The notes below the pieces were generated by a model. The model was not told where the DNA came from. It made no database searches and saw only the letters and a list, made by a program, of their open reading frames with translations. DNA of 64,000 bases. Origin: Agrocybe praecox. Lineage: Eukaryota; Basidiomycota; Agaricomycetes; Agaricales; Agrocybaceae. The DNA is taken from assembly GCA_964017145.1 (NCBI GenBank), contig OZ024849.1:1488001-1552000 (forward strand). Reading direction: 5' to 3'. The position numbers were made by a program, and so were the translations under genes. Shown piece after piece: positions 47,401-57,364 of this stretch; the stretch's first letter is position 1, and every line of letters begins with the position of its first letter.

Positions 47401-49120
47401 AGGCCGGTTCTCGATAATTAATGGAGCCCTATCAGTGATTACTTCAGATAAGGAGGAGAAGAAGTCGAAGACTAATCACGCGCATGGTGGCATGATAACG
47501 GGCTCTACAAGCGTGTAAGTATAGTATGTCGGATACCTTGAAGGTACTATGACCGGGCTCTATTATGCAGTGAGGATGCTTATCTCTAATACCCTCCAGA
47601 GCCACATTAACGGTCTCCCTTTCACCGGTACTTTGTGCAACGCATTTGAGCGATAGGGGCTTGCGCAAAGGTCTTCAACGGGTCGCTTGGGAGCGGAGAT
47701 TTCACGAATGACAGAGTTCCATCTGAATTTCTATATTTAGCACGCTGCGGATTTACCGTCTCGGCACAACTGGCTTTGGAAGACAGGGATCCAGACTGAG
47801 AGATGGAAGGACATAAAAAGAGGTTTCAAAAAGAATTGGTGCGGAACTTCCTATGTAGGTAATTTCCAGGACCTAACACGGAAATGAAAAAAACAAAAAA
47901 AAAACAAAAAAAAGTGGTGGCGGTAGGCTTAAGCGACTTATTTAGCGATTCTTTCCTACTACTTCGTAGTACTATAAAAGGTTTACAATCGACGCTAAGG
48001 CACACCCTGATCATGATCGAAAGATATTGGGCTTTGTGTGAGTTTCTGTGGCGTGCATTCGCAAATATGACAACTTTATATTTTTACCATCCTCCATGAT
48101 TTCGGGTTCGGAAAGAACGTCCGTTACATGCAGTGCCCTGATCATCCACATGAGCAGGAGAAGGAGTCTTGAAGCGCATTATTGGTCGTAATGTGGACCC
48201 TGCCCGACGCGCACAAAGAAGTTTACCGTCTCATGCCGTGAAACCTAAGCGCAGAGTCAGATGAGCTGCGCGTAAACGACAGCACGGATATGTAATTTAC
48301 CCATTGCCGACCCCGAGTGTAGCTTATTGTAACAGTTTGTACTGCTGATCTACTGCTGATGGAATTGAACTCGCATCATCAGACTGTAGCTGGAGATACA
48401 GCCTGCAATTCCGAAGGCCGATAGGTATACATGCATGTACTATTGATCATTACTATGTCAATGGATGAATAGTGACCGTGCAAGAGTTCAGGCCTCGAGT
48501 TCCGTCAGGGCATGTATCTTGCCAAGTGTTTCGGCTTGAAGTTCGTAAGCGCCCTGCCGGCTGCGGTCATACTTGTCCCTGGCGCCAATTCAAAGTGTTA
48601 CATCACATGATGTGACTTACGCGATTATCCATACTCGTTCGACGGTGGTTGAATTCAACTTCGCGTTTCAACGTCAACTTTCGACTCGGAGTTCACTGGC
48701 AGAAGTAATACTTAGGAGCTACTCTACGTGGAAGCTGAATCTTGGCATCAGTCCAGTCTCATTTGTCGAATTTCGAGGTTCATCCAATAATGTTTCTCCC
48801 AGTAACTTCTTGAAACGAAATGGCCTCAAAATCATACACGATTTTCAACACGCATCCAAGCACAACGGGCATATTTGAACTCAAGATCATCATGATATAA
48901 TCATATCGAATCGTGACGCAAAAAGAAGTGACAAGCACTTATCGTGCTGTTAAGAAGAAATGTACAAAGCTATGATAGTGTACAGGTATGTGTTCCGGTC
49001 TTTACACAGTCGAATTTTAAGATAATTAGATAGCCCCTGATAGATAGTGAAGATAATGTACCTGTCGACCTTCAAGGTCACCAAAACGCAAGACGCAAGT
49101 TGCCACCAGATAAGTTTATA
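44480..49120. other. Gene-poor, AT-rich stretch of about 4.6 kb
   Basis: No gene is supported on either strand. Frames such as 48573-48878 (plus) have no family resemblance. An A-rich tract lies at about 47885-47913. The right part should hold the 3' UTR of the coiled-coil gene and the left part the Zn2Cys6 promoter. Confidence 0.45.
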
Positions 49121-50572
49121 TCAAAATTTCCATTGGACGCGTTTCGGCTGTTGATTTTCTGTGCTGGTCACATTGAAAGAGGATGTCCTAGGTCGCCGTT
49201 GTCCACCGGATGCCGAAGAGTCTCCGTTTTTCTTCACATCGCCGCCAAAAAAGTTAGGATTGAAGGAGAACCCTGCATACGGACTTGGGTCTAGTTTCAA
49301 AGTAGGGGAATCTGTAGCGAGCGAACCGTCGAGGTTCGAGATGGACTTGGTGCGAAGAACTAGCTTCAATGGCGATGGTCGCACTTGACGGATCGCGTGG
49401 GAAGACGTTTTGCGCTTGGGAGTGCTGCTGAATGAAAGTCTGCCTGAGGAGAAGTCAATTGCAGAGCCGACACACGTCGAAGTCGACATATTGGACATCG
49501 TATCCAGTGTGATGTCAGTCAGTGTATCACCCTCGAGGTCAATATCATCGACAACCTGGTTCTCTTGAGAATGTAACGGGGACACTTGATCAGCGGGTCG
49601 TCCGATGAGTTCTTCTTCGACCGCGTTCGCGAGCTCCTGCTCTACAAGGCGCGCTTGTTGGCTCAACTTGAGACGCTCAACGTCCCTTGCCAGCCTCCTG
49701 CAATCTTTCCGATACTCGCCGGCTAGCTCCCTGATCTCTTGCTCGTGCGCTGCACGGAGCTCGACAATCGTCTTCTTGCATTCATTGACCTCCGAAATGA
49801 GATCTTTGACAAATTCCTCAATCAATCTCTCTTTCGTGACGTCGCGGACCATTTGCTGGGCCGCTCGCGTAATAGCAGCACCGCGAGCCTTCTCGAGACT
49901 TGCGGCTTCCTGGAGGAGTCGGTCAATCTCTTTCTGCTGCTTCTGGATCTGGTGTGTGAGCACAAGTCTATCGCAAAACGCTTTGAAGGCGGTCCCGGAT
50001 GTCGCACTTTGGTGGGATTGGAGGGAAAGTCGGAGCTTCTTAATTTCTTGCTGTTGCTTCCAGATTTTATTCTGGAACAAGAGGCGTTCGCAAAAAACGC
50101 TGAAGGGTGCCCCCACGCCGGCTTTGGGCTTCTCAAAAGAAATAACATTGGGAGTGTAACTTGGAGGAGGAACGTCGGGACCTGCTTCACGTGAATGACA
50201 AGCCTCCAGGCGTTCTCGGTGATAGATGAAATTTTTCTGCTTTTTCAGCAGGCGGGAGAGGTAGACAGAGTGGTTCTTCTCCCTGGCGAGTTGCTGTTGG
50301 AGTTCCTTGACCTTCTCAAAGGTTTCTAGGTCTTGTTCGGCTAACCGTCTTATCTCTTCCCTATCCTTCTCTGACTGTTCCTTACTGGCGATAAGGAGCC
50401 GGCGATTGGCATACTGGTTCGCAATATCGACTGCGAGGAAAACCAGGCAAGGCGGGAGAAGATAGAGAAGTGGGGCAGTCGAGGTACTCGATCCGATATT
50501 CAGATCCGATACTTGCTTCGCGATGTCGGCGACATGGCTGAAGAGAGTGTTGTGTACAGGTATCGTGTTCAT
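49121..50572 (-). CDS. Coiled-coil protein with internal duplication, single exon, 483 aa
   Basis: I recognise no family. One frame without introns starts MNTIPVHNTLFSHVADIAKQ. Residues about 33-50 are hydrophobic (APLLYLLPPCLVFLAVDI) and could be a single membrane anchor. Residues 60-120 and 160-310 are charged heptad-like coiled coils. Two related blocks, about 155-183 (PFSVFCERLLFQNKIWKQQQ) and 194-222 (AFKAFCDRLVLTHQIQKQQK), are an internal duplication with a spacing of about 40 residues; a weaker third copy may lie near 101-120. The C-terminal 150 residues are Ser/Pro-rich and look disordered, with KRKTSSHAIRQVRPSPLKLV. GC content is higher than in the AT-rich flanks. A scaffold or tether role is possible but not shown. 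Confidence 0.75.
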   Translation of the reverse strand: MNTIPVHNTLFSHVADIAKQVSDLNIGSSTSTAPLLYLLPPCLVFLAVDIANQYANRRLLIASKEQSEKDREEIRRLAEQDLETFEKVKELQQQLAREKNHSVYLSRLLKKQKNFIYHRERLEACHSREAGPDVPPPSYTPNVISFEKPKAGVGAPFSVFCERLLFQNKIWKQQQEIKKLRLSLQSHQSATSGTAFKAFCDRLVLTHQIQKQQKEIDRLLQEAASLEKARGAAITRAAQQMVRDVTKERLIEEFVKDLISEVNECKKTIVELRAAHEQEIRELAGEYRKDCRRLARDVERLKLSQQARLVEQELANAVEEELIGRPADQVSPLHSQENQVVDDIDLEGDTLTDITLDTMSNMSTSTCVGSAIDFSSGRLSFSSTPKRKTSSHAIRQVRPSPLKLVLRTKSISNLDGSLATDSPTLKLDPSPYAGFSFNPNFFGGDVKKNGDSSASGGQRRPRTSSFNVTSTENQQPKRVQWKF

Positions 50573-50995
50573 AGTCGTGAAGAGGATAGAAAGTAAGAGA
50601 GTGGGATAGTATGAGGTGATGGCGTTATCGCTTGACGTCGTTTAGAGACCAGCTGCTAGATAGATAAAGAACAAGGACAATAATTGTATGTCGGATTATT
50701 GTCTTGCGTTGTCCTTTATGAAAACGCAAGTTGTCAGCCTCCCTGCATCGATCGATTGCCTCATGGATGCCTTGAGCTTGCTCACCTTCGTGATTATCTT
50801 AGACACTAAAGTCCATCAAATCTTAGCGTTTCATAGCCTCCCATGGCAAAGGTTTTTCTTGATAATCTGAGTTACAGGTCCTGGGAGCGGTCTGGAATGA
50901 AAAACACGCCTGATGCATGAGGTTGGTCCTAAGCTATGTTTGGATAACATATCATGTGATGTAGGTAAATACAACAAAAATATAAACAACTAATA
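50573..50995. other. Spacer upstream of the coiled-coil gene
   Basis: No gene is seen. It holds the promoter of the coiled-coil gene and the 3' UTR of the Rieske/DUF455 gene. Confidence 0.4.
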
Positions 50996-52857
50996 CTATG
51001 ACGAGTCGTATTCGACCTTCATAGAAGCGACTTCACTGTTTAAATCCCGTAAATCATCATTAATAACGGAAGGCTGGGGTTCGGATATTATATCCATTTC
51101 ACCCTTAAGGTCTGTGTAGAAATGGGGAGTCAGACCAGCCTTTTCTCTATCCTCTACGTTGAAAGGTCCTTTGACATCTCCTCTCCAACCCCTCTTCACC
51201 TCTTCCCGGAAAGCAGATATTGGGTCGACGCCACCTTGCTGAGCACATACCCAAGCGAACCATCTATGTCCTGAAGTTACATGGGTGACTTCGTCAGCGT
51301 GAATAATCTCCATCACTTTAACCGTTTCGAGATCTCCAGCTCGACGGAAGCGCTCAATGGTTTGGGGATTAACGTCCAGTCCTCGAGCTTCGTGAACTAG
51401 ATGGATAATAGCGAGACGAGACCGGAGAGAATTTGAGGTAATGGTTGCAGATTCCCAGAGGGAGGCGTGGACAGGCATGCTACCATATGGCGTTGAGGGC
51501 GAGATAGCAGCCAATCGCGAAGTTAGCAAAGAGCTTATATTATTGTGTTAGATTGGTAGCAAACTCTGACGGAGAAAAAAATAAATAGTCACAAATGTTT
51601 TGCTTCATCGAGCGCCATTTTAGAGAAGTCGGAGAAAAAAGCGGGCGGTAGGTTAGGGTGAGACGCTCCAAAACGTGCCATGATGTCCCATCTAAAATTG
51701 ATTAACATCCAGAGAATGAGGAAGTAATACAGGCCACTCACGCAAGGTCAATGCTAATCTGATATTTTGAGTCACGATAAAAAGTTGACAGAATTTGATA
51801 ACTTACGCCCACTGCTCGATATTGGCAAGAGCATGCAACATTACAGCAAGACTCTTCCTGTTCCTCATTTTCCTAGGATCGACGGTATTCTGTTCATATA
51901 ATTCTTCCCTCGATGGTACATCAGGTGGTCGAGGCACCTTCACCGATTTATGACCAATGGACGAAAGTTTGCCCGTTCTGAACAAATCGACGGCTTGCCT
52001 TGTTCGTTCAACCTATGTGTATTGTGAGCGATCGTTTAGGTGGCCTTAGACTATAGCACACCTTCAAAGTGGGATTCGGGGTATTGAGGATAAGAACCGC
52101 CCACTCCATTAAAGTCTTGGGAGGATTAATGACTGGCGTAATAAGTTCCTTTTCTGCGTTGCCGTATATAGTCCGCGGTAGAATCTTGGACGGTACAAAG
52201 GGTGGGGGGTCTGCAAACTCTGAAGAAAATTTCAATACGAGTCGGAGAACAATGACATGCGAGACCTAACGACCTTCGGATACTGGTCTTAACTCAACTA
52301 AACGCCACCGTGTTCCTTTGGTTGGAGTATGCATGTACACCTTTTCCACCTTGTCTTCCGGATCTGTTTTGACCTCGACATCGTAAGTGCAGGTTTTAAG
52401 GCCCATTTCACTCTTTCCCGTCTTGAGATCGAAATCGTATCTGCGAAATGGTAAGAAGGATGTGTAGTATGAGAAATGCGAACCCAACCTATGCCAAGGA
52501 CACACAGCAACCAGGCCCGCCTCACATTCCTCGATGTCTGCATGGGACATGTCTGCACCCATGTGTGGGCAGCTCGCCTCCATTACATAGATTTGTTTCT
52601 TGTCTAAGTCGGTAGACTTGTCGAGCGTTTCTTGTTTATCATCATCACATTTAGAAACCTGTGGGTCCGTATTTGAAGACAGTCTAAATAGGATCAGCGA
52701 GTGATAATGTCCTTCTTGCGAGCGGAGCGTGAGCATGAAGCGAAAGTGACTGAGCAGATTACGAAGGGGGGCAATTCTACACGATTGAAAGAACTATGAT
52801 CAGTTCAGCGATGATATTCCATATGTTTCTCTAGATTACTCACTGCAAAAGTTCCAT
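50996..52857 (-). CDS. Rieske [2Fe-2S] plus DUF455 ferritin-like fusion protein
   Basis: The ATG at 52855-52857 opens MELLQ and is spliced to IAPLRNLLSHFRFMLTLRSQ. The N-terminal domain is a Rieske iron-sulfur fold: the first ligand pair is in ASCPHMGADMSHADIEE (C-P-H) and the second in VAVCPWHRYDFDLKTGKS (C-x-x-H) after a splice. The second half is a DUF455-type ferritin-like domain: KSLAVMLHALANIEQWAI, LDEAKHFSLLTSRLAAI, AIIHLVHEARGLDVNPQT and MEIIHADEVTHVTSGHRWF, with Glu and His residues placed as di-iron ligands. The protein ends in an acidic tail at 50996. A Rieske centre could feed electrons to a di-iron site, but the substrate is unknown. Several short introns are present, and the domain pairing is real within one spliced frame as far as I can see. 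Confidence 0.82.
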
Positions 52858-54215
52858 AGCTATTTAGCAAAGAGTGTACACTGTACAGTAAGAAAAGTTG
52901 TGACTTTCCCGTTCAGGTTTGGGTCTCTTATAATGATCGGTCTGAATAAAATACGGCATCTCTGGCTTGCGTTGTGACAGAGGCTAAGCGAGGAACTGAT
53001 TCGCCCGAACAATCTCACACGAAGCAAACCTTTCCAAATCCACTGTTGTGCCGGTTAAATAACTGGTTAAGGGGATTCTTACTTCGATTGGTACAGCTTA
53101 ACTATGGATCTAATGGAATCGGATATCACCGCAAAGCTTCTTGAGCATAAATAAGCTTTCGGAACATCGGCATAGTACTTCTACAAAGTGAGCTGAGTCC
53201 GAACGTAGCAATGACGCCGAGGACACGCCGTAGGTCCTTATTTGTGACAAGGTGCGGCCTCGCTCCGCTTCGGCTTAGGGGGATAATACTGTACTTTTCT
53301 AGAAATTTTGTAAAGAAGGCTTGAACAGGGAAAATTGGAAGATGAGGAAAGACAGATGACCACGGTATTCGGGTTCATACGTCCATGAAAGGATGCAAGG
53401 CCCAGGCGAACACAAATGAAATTGAAGCGGACTCCGGAGAGAATTGCATTGGCATTTGCACAGACTCAAGAAACAATAAGTATAGAAACCAAAAAAATGT
53501 ACACAAAAAACTGCGTTTGCTTAATTATAGAGTAATAGAAAGACAAAGTAGAATAATATCTGATATCCTAGAAAGAAAAAAATAAGATAAACAAGAGCCA
53601 TAATTGAAAACAGTATACTAGATATCTAGACTAATACGGGCCCTCCCGACATTTATTTGTCAACCAAACTCGAAGCAACCAAGGAGGAGCTCGAGAACTA
53701 AGAGGAGCTCGAGGGGATAAATAAGGAATTAAGCTACAAGATGCTTAAGAATCACAAGAAATAGACGAAAAACTTGTTAAAATTGCGCTTTGAGATGCAT
53801 CATCAATTGAACACAACTCAAACACAACTTCTGGAGTGATTGATATTCTCATCAACTATGAATTTTACGAGGGGGAATATATATACTCTACATAGGTACA
53901 AGCACGTTATAACAATGACTTACAATTTGTTATTTAAAACATACTGAAGTACTGCAGTCCGACATTCACACCCGCTTTGAAAGGAAACGTTGTCTCTAAA
54001 ACCCTAAAGCTTTAAAATTAAAGGCTAAACTTCACAAAATTTGAATAAAATTAATGAACCAATAACACTCAAGTTCAAACTGACGAAATTGCGCGCAAAA
54101 TATTTTAATTATGTATTATACCATGGTATGATTGAGACTACTTGTAAAAGAGTGACTATAGCAAACGCAGACTTCCTCCAAATGTTCTTCCAGACTCTGA
54201 AGTCAGATTGAAAAT
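52858..54215. other. AT-rich spacer with a decayed coding-like fragment
   Basis: No intact gene. Around 53640-53765 a plus-strand frame reads TKLEATKEELEN, stop, EELEGINKELSYKMLKNHKK, stop, with the string GAGGAGCTCGAG repeated at about 53682 and 53702. This looks like a decayed coiled-coil or transposon-derived remnant. The A/T content from 53400 to 54200 is high. Confidence 0.4.
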
Positions 54216-54723
54216 CTACGCGTTGACGTTGATGGGCGTGCATCCAATGGCAACGAGGCCCTCTATTTTAGGGATGATCGTCAGAAATCATAAATGAACT
54301 GAAAATAAGAAGGCATACTGAAGCTGTTGTTACTGCAGCAGACTGGTTGAGTTGAGCTAAAATAATATTTCGTCAGAACGACCATGTTAATCCATAGAGC
54401 AACTTTAACTCACCATGAGTTGCCACCGAGACCGATAGCGGTGATGGGGGAGCAGTTAGCACCAACTTGACCAGTGACGGATCCAGCAGCGACGCCTACA
54501 AGAGACAACAAGGCGTTGCCACCTTTGCTCTTGGAGTCCATGAGAGAGTTACCTGTAATGTACTAAATACCAGAATTTGAGCAAATGGGATATATATATA
54601 AAACTTACAGCACTGGACAGGTCCGCTGTTGCAAGAGTTCTCGATACCACCGTCGGGAGTAGGGGCAGCGGCGACGAAGACAGCCATGGAGGCAACGAAG
54701 AGGACAGCAACTTTAGAGAACAT
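54216..54723 (-). CDS. Class I hydrophobin (112 aa)
   Basis: Hydrophobins are small secreted amphipathic proteins that coat aerial hyphae, spores and fruiting-body surfaces. Exons are 54609-54723, 54414-54552, 54319-54356 and 54216-54262; the 339 coding nt give 112 residues. The signal peptide is MFSKVAVLFVASMAVFVAAA. The eight cysteines follow C-X6-CC-X32-C-X12-C-X5-CC-X12-C-X7, within the class I range, and the hydrophobic loops (NALLSLVGVAAGSVTGQVG and SPITAIGLGG) are as expected. Each intron cuts a codon or lies next to a cysteine codon, typical for mushroom hydrophobin genes. A TATA box lies about 110 nt upstream. The stop is at 54216-54218. The reading frame is complete and all cysteines are intact. 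Confidence 0.97.
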
Positions 54724-54830
54724 TGTTGATAGAGTGAAGAGAGTGTGGGTAGCTGACTTTGCTAATTGGGTTGGTTATAGAAAGCGAAGTTGATTATTCG
54801 ACTGGGGAATTTATCACCAACATCTCTCTG

Positions 54831-54840
54831 CCTTTATATT
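54831..54840 (-). promoter_or_regulatory. TATA box of the hydrophobin gene
   Basis: AATATAAAGG on the minus strand lies about 110 nt upstream of the hydrophobin ATG at 54723. Confidence 0.5.
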
Positions 54841-55906
54841 GTTCACTCCTCACCTATACGCGTGCACGCGTTCAAATTTGATTTTGATTATGTTTCGGGT
54901 TGCGCTGAAAGGAGGGCCAACGAATATGTTTTGACAGGCAAAAAGACGCTAGAAGCACAGAAGCATTATCAAATATGTATGTTTACAAAATAGGGTTAGG
55001 AGAGGACTCTAGGCGCTTGCATACCACCCTGACGGCAACAAGGTACTTGGCCGCTTACAGCTGAGGCCGAGGCTTCAGATGCCAGCATAAATTTGCGAGT
55101 GGCGTTTACTACTTGAGGCGGAGGTTAAGCATTGTTGACGGTGTTCGAGCATTCGATCAAATTTAGGAGTTGTCGGAAGCCTTTATGTTTAGATTGAAGA
55201 ACTCGGCACGCGGTGATTCGGGGGTGTATCAGGGTGGGCGCTCTTCTGCGAAGACATCCCAAGTGCGGCTACTACTCCCAGTGGTAACCTGGCGATGATA
55301 TGCCGTTATGATAAAGCGATTTCTGATTTCCATACACTGATAACCTCGGTTTTATGATAGTGGTGAGCTGGCACCCACATACATTTACCAAGCAAATTAC
55401 ACACTAGTGTTTCTCCAATGGGATGTCGTACAGCAGTTCATTTTGTCCGGCTTAGAAACGGGACCCAGACGAAGAGGGATTTGGATTCGACGTTGGAGGC
55501 AGGGGCTTGCGCAGTTAACCATTGGTCCTTAAACATGCCCCAATCAATTTCCAAAGTACATCAGTCAGAACGATTCTGACGAACGTTTATGGGGCCACCT
55601 TCCTTTGAAACACACGGAAGCAATCTTTCTCATAACTCCAGGGTCCATAAGTATATCTCTGTCTGTTAAGTGGGCGGTGTTTGCTGTCGTAAATTTTCTC
55701 GGTCATCGACAGGCCGTGGAGCATCCACTCCCGTAAACCCGTAGCAACTCTCTGGAAGATCCCACATATGAGAAAAGGGAGGATATTGCATCTTCCAGGT
55801 TATGATAAAATAATAACCAGTAACTGTCATGGAGTAATTGATGTAAGAATCATAGTGCAGTGTCAGGCCGCATAGATCGGGTGATTTCGTAGCTAGAATC
55901 CGAAAG
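54841..55906. other. Gene-poor stretch
   Basis: No gene is supported. A run of 20 A at 55907-55926 marks its right edge, next to the decayed LRR-like gene. Confidence 0.4.
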
Positions 55907-55926
55907 AAAAAAAAAAAAAAAAAAAA

Positions 55927-57123
55927 TCAAGCCCCAAGCACATAATGTGCAGATCCTAAGTGCTGCAGCTCGAAAGGCCTGTCACTGAAGATGTCTAGGA
56001 TGCATGAAATCTCGTCATTGGTCAGGTAGTGGTCAATCAAAGTATCGCAGGACCTGTTGATCAAGGGTGTCGTTTTGCTGAGCGATACAAATGGGATGTC
56101 GAGTGAGTTGAGTCCGGGGGGGAAGCTGGAAAAAGAAAGAAGGCCTTCATTAATCCGGTCCCATCGCAAGCGTTTATAGCCGCAGAGGTAAAAATAGCCT
56201 CGAGCAAGCTGAAAGTGTTGCGTTGGAAAATAAGTGAAACATCTCGAAGACCAATTGAACGACATTTGAGAATTGACGAATGATTCTTGAAGGATCAGAC
56301 AGTTTCTCTTCATCAAATGGTATTTGCACACTGAACTTTCGAAGGGAGTGTAGAAATTCTGAAGGAATGACATCGAAGAACTCGGAATGATCAACAAAGT
56401 TGGTGATTGACGAAATGAGCAACGAGCGATGATTAAACTGGAGTCAAGGAATGATGGTCTTCACTAGTTCTTCAACATCACAATTGTCAGTGCGTCTGCT
56501 GGTTTCGTCAGAATGGAACCCCAGCTCGTCTATATTGTCGAAGTTATGGATCGATAGCAGTTCTCTGAACTTGGGAATCTGTGCATAGACTCTCGTTGGA
56601 TGCGGTCCCCGTAGATAACAACAGTCTTGTGTCCGACGTGATCAATAGTAGATCCCTCCATTCAAAATGAAGCTCAACCACGTTCGTCATACATTCATGA
56701 CGTTGATTAGTCTCCCCCTTTGGCGGTCAAAGGTCGCAATTTCTTGGTGTTTTTCTGGGTGATGTCTAGTTCGGGTTTGACATCACGTCGCAGAACTCGG
56801 AATTGGGAGCTTCCAACCATGGTATGAAAGAGGGATATCAAAGTTGGCTGTTTCCTCTCAGGTCGATTGCGACGGAATAATGTATCTCTCTTGTGAAGAG
56901 AATTGACAAACCAAGCGTGGATGTATAATTTACGAACATGCTGTGTAATCAGAAGGCTCCAGAGGACTCCTGGAATGAAAATAATAAGTTTTGAGGCATG
57001 AGATACTTTTTTAGAACTTGACTGCAATCTGTCCAGACGATCTAGAGACCTCTGGTCAAGGCCTATCAGCCAGACCTGGCTATAACGACTGTCAAGTATA
57101 CAGTTAAGAGAAATGTGAACCAA
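55927..57123 (-). pseudogene. Decayed F-box/LRR-like gene
   Basis: The minus strand carries several coding-like pieces in different frames: 56707-57123 (MVHISLNCILDSRYSQVWLI), about 56450-56640 (IPKFRELLSIHNFDNIDELG), 56174-56422 (LISSITNFVDHSEFFDVIPS) and 55927-56230 (HFQLARGYFYLCGYKRLRWD, ending SILDIFSDRPFELQHLGSAH). They are in order and in the style of the F-box/LRR-like family, with leucine-rich segments. Between them lie in-frame stops and frame changes with no splice sites of normal length; one candidate intron would be only 32 nt. I read it as a pseudogene. A heavily mispredicted multi-exon gene is the alternative. Confidence 0.5.
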
Positions 57124-57274
57124 TAACGCGCCATATGTCTTCCTGATGTCGTCTCCAGTGATGCGTAGTAGTGAAGTCTCTGCTCCCCCAGTATCAAGGT
57201 CTGCAATGTTGATAAAGTGACAACGACGAGCATTGTGTCTGAATTGTCACGGTAAGAGTGTACTTAAATGGTTA

Positions 57275-57296
57275 ACCGGTCACCGGTCACCGGTCA
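57275..57296. repeat. Three tandem ACCGGTC units
   Basis: ACCGGTC is repeated three times head to tail and a further AACCGGT follows at about 57306. It lies about 70-90 bp upstream of the DUF6535 start. Because ACCGGT is itself palindromic, each unit could bind a dimeric regulator. Confidence 0.6.
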
Positions 57297-57364
57297 ACGT
57301 TTCAACCGGTACCTCAACTCACCCCAACCTCGTCCTCGATTTGCTGCGCACATTTGGGCGCTTC

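Noticed and set aside
55907..55926. Run of 20 A as a retrocopy poly-A tail
   Set aside because: The decayed LRR-like gene is on the minus strand, so this run lies beyond its 3' end as T on the sense strand, the wrong polarity for a poly-A tail.
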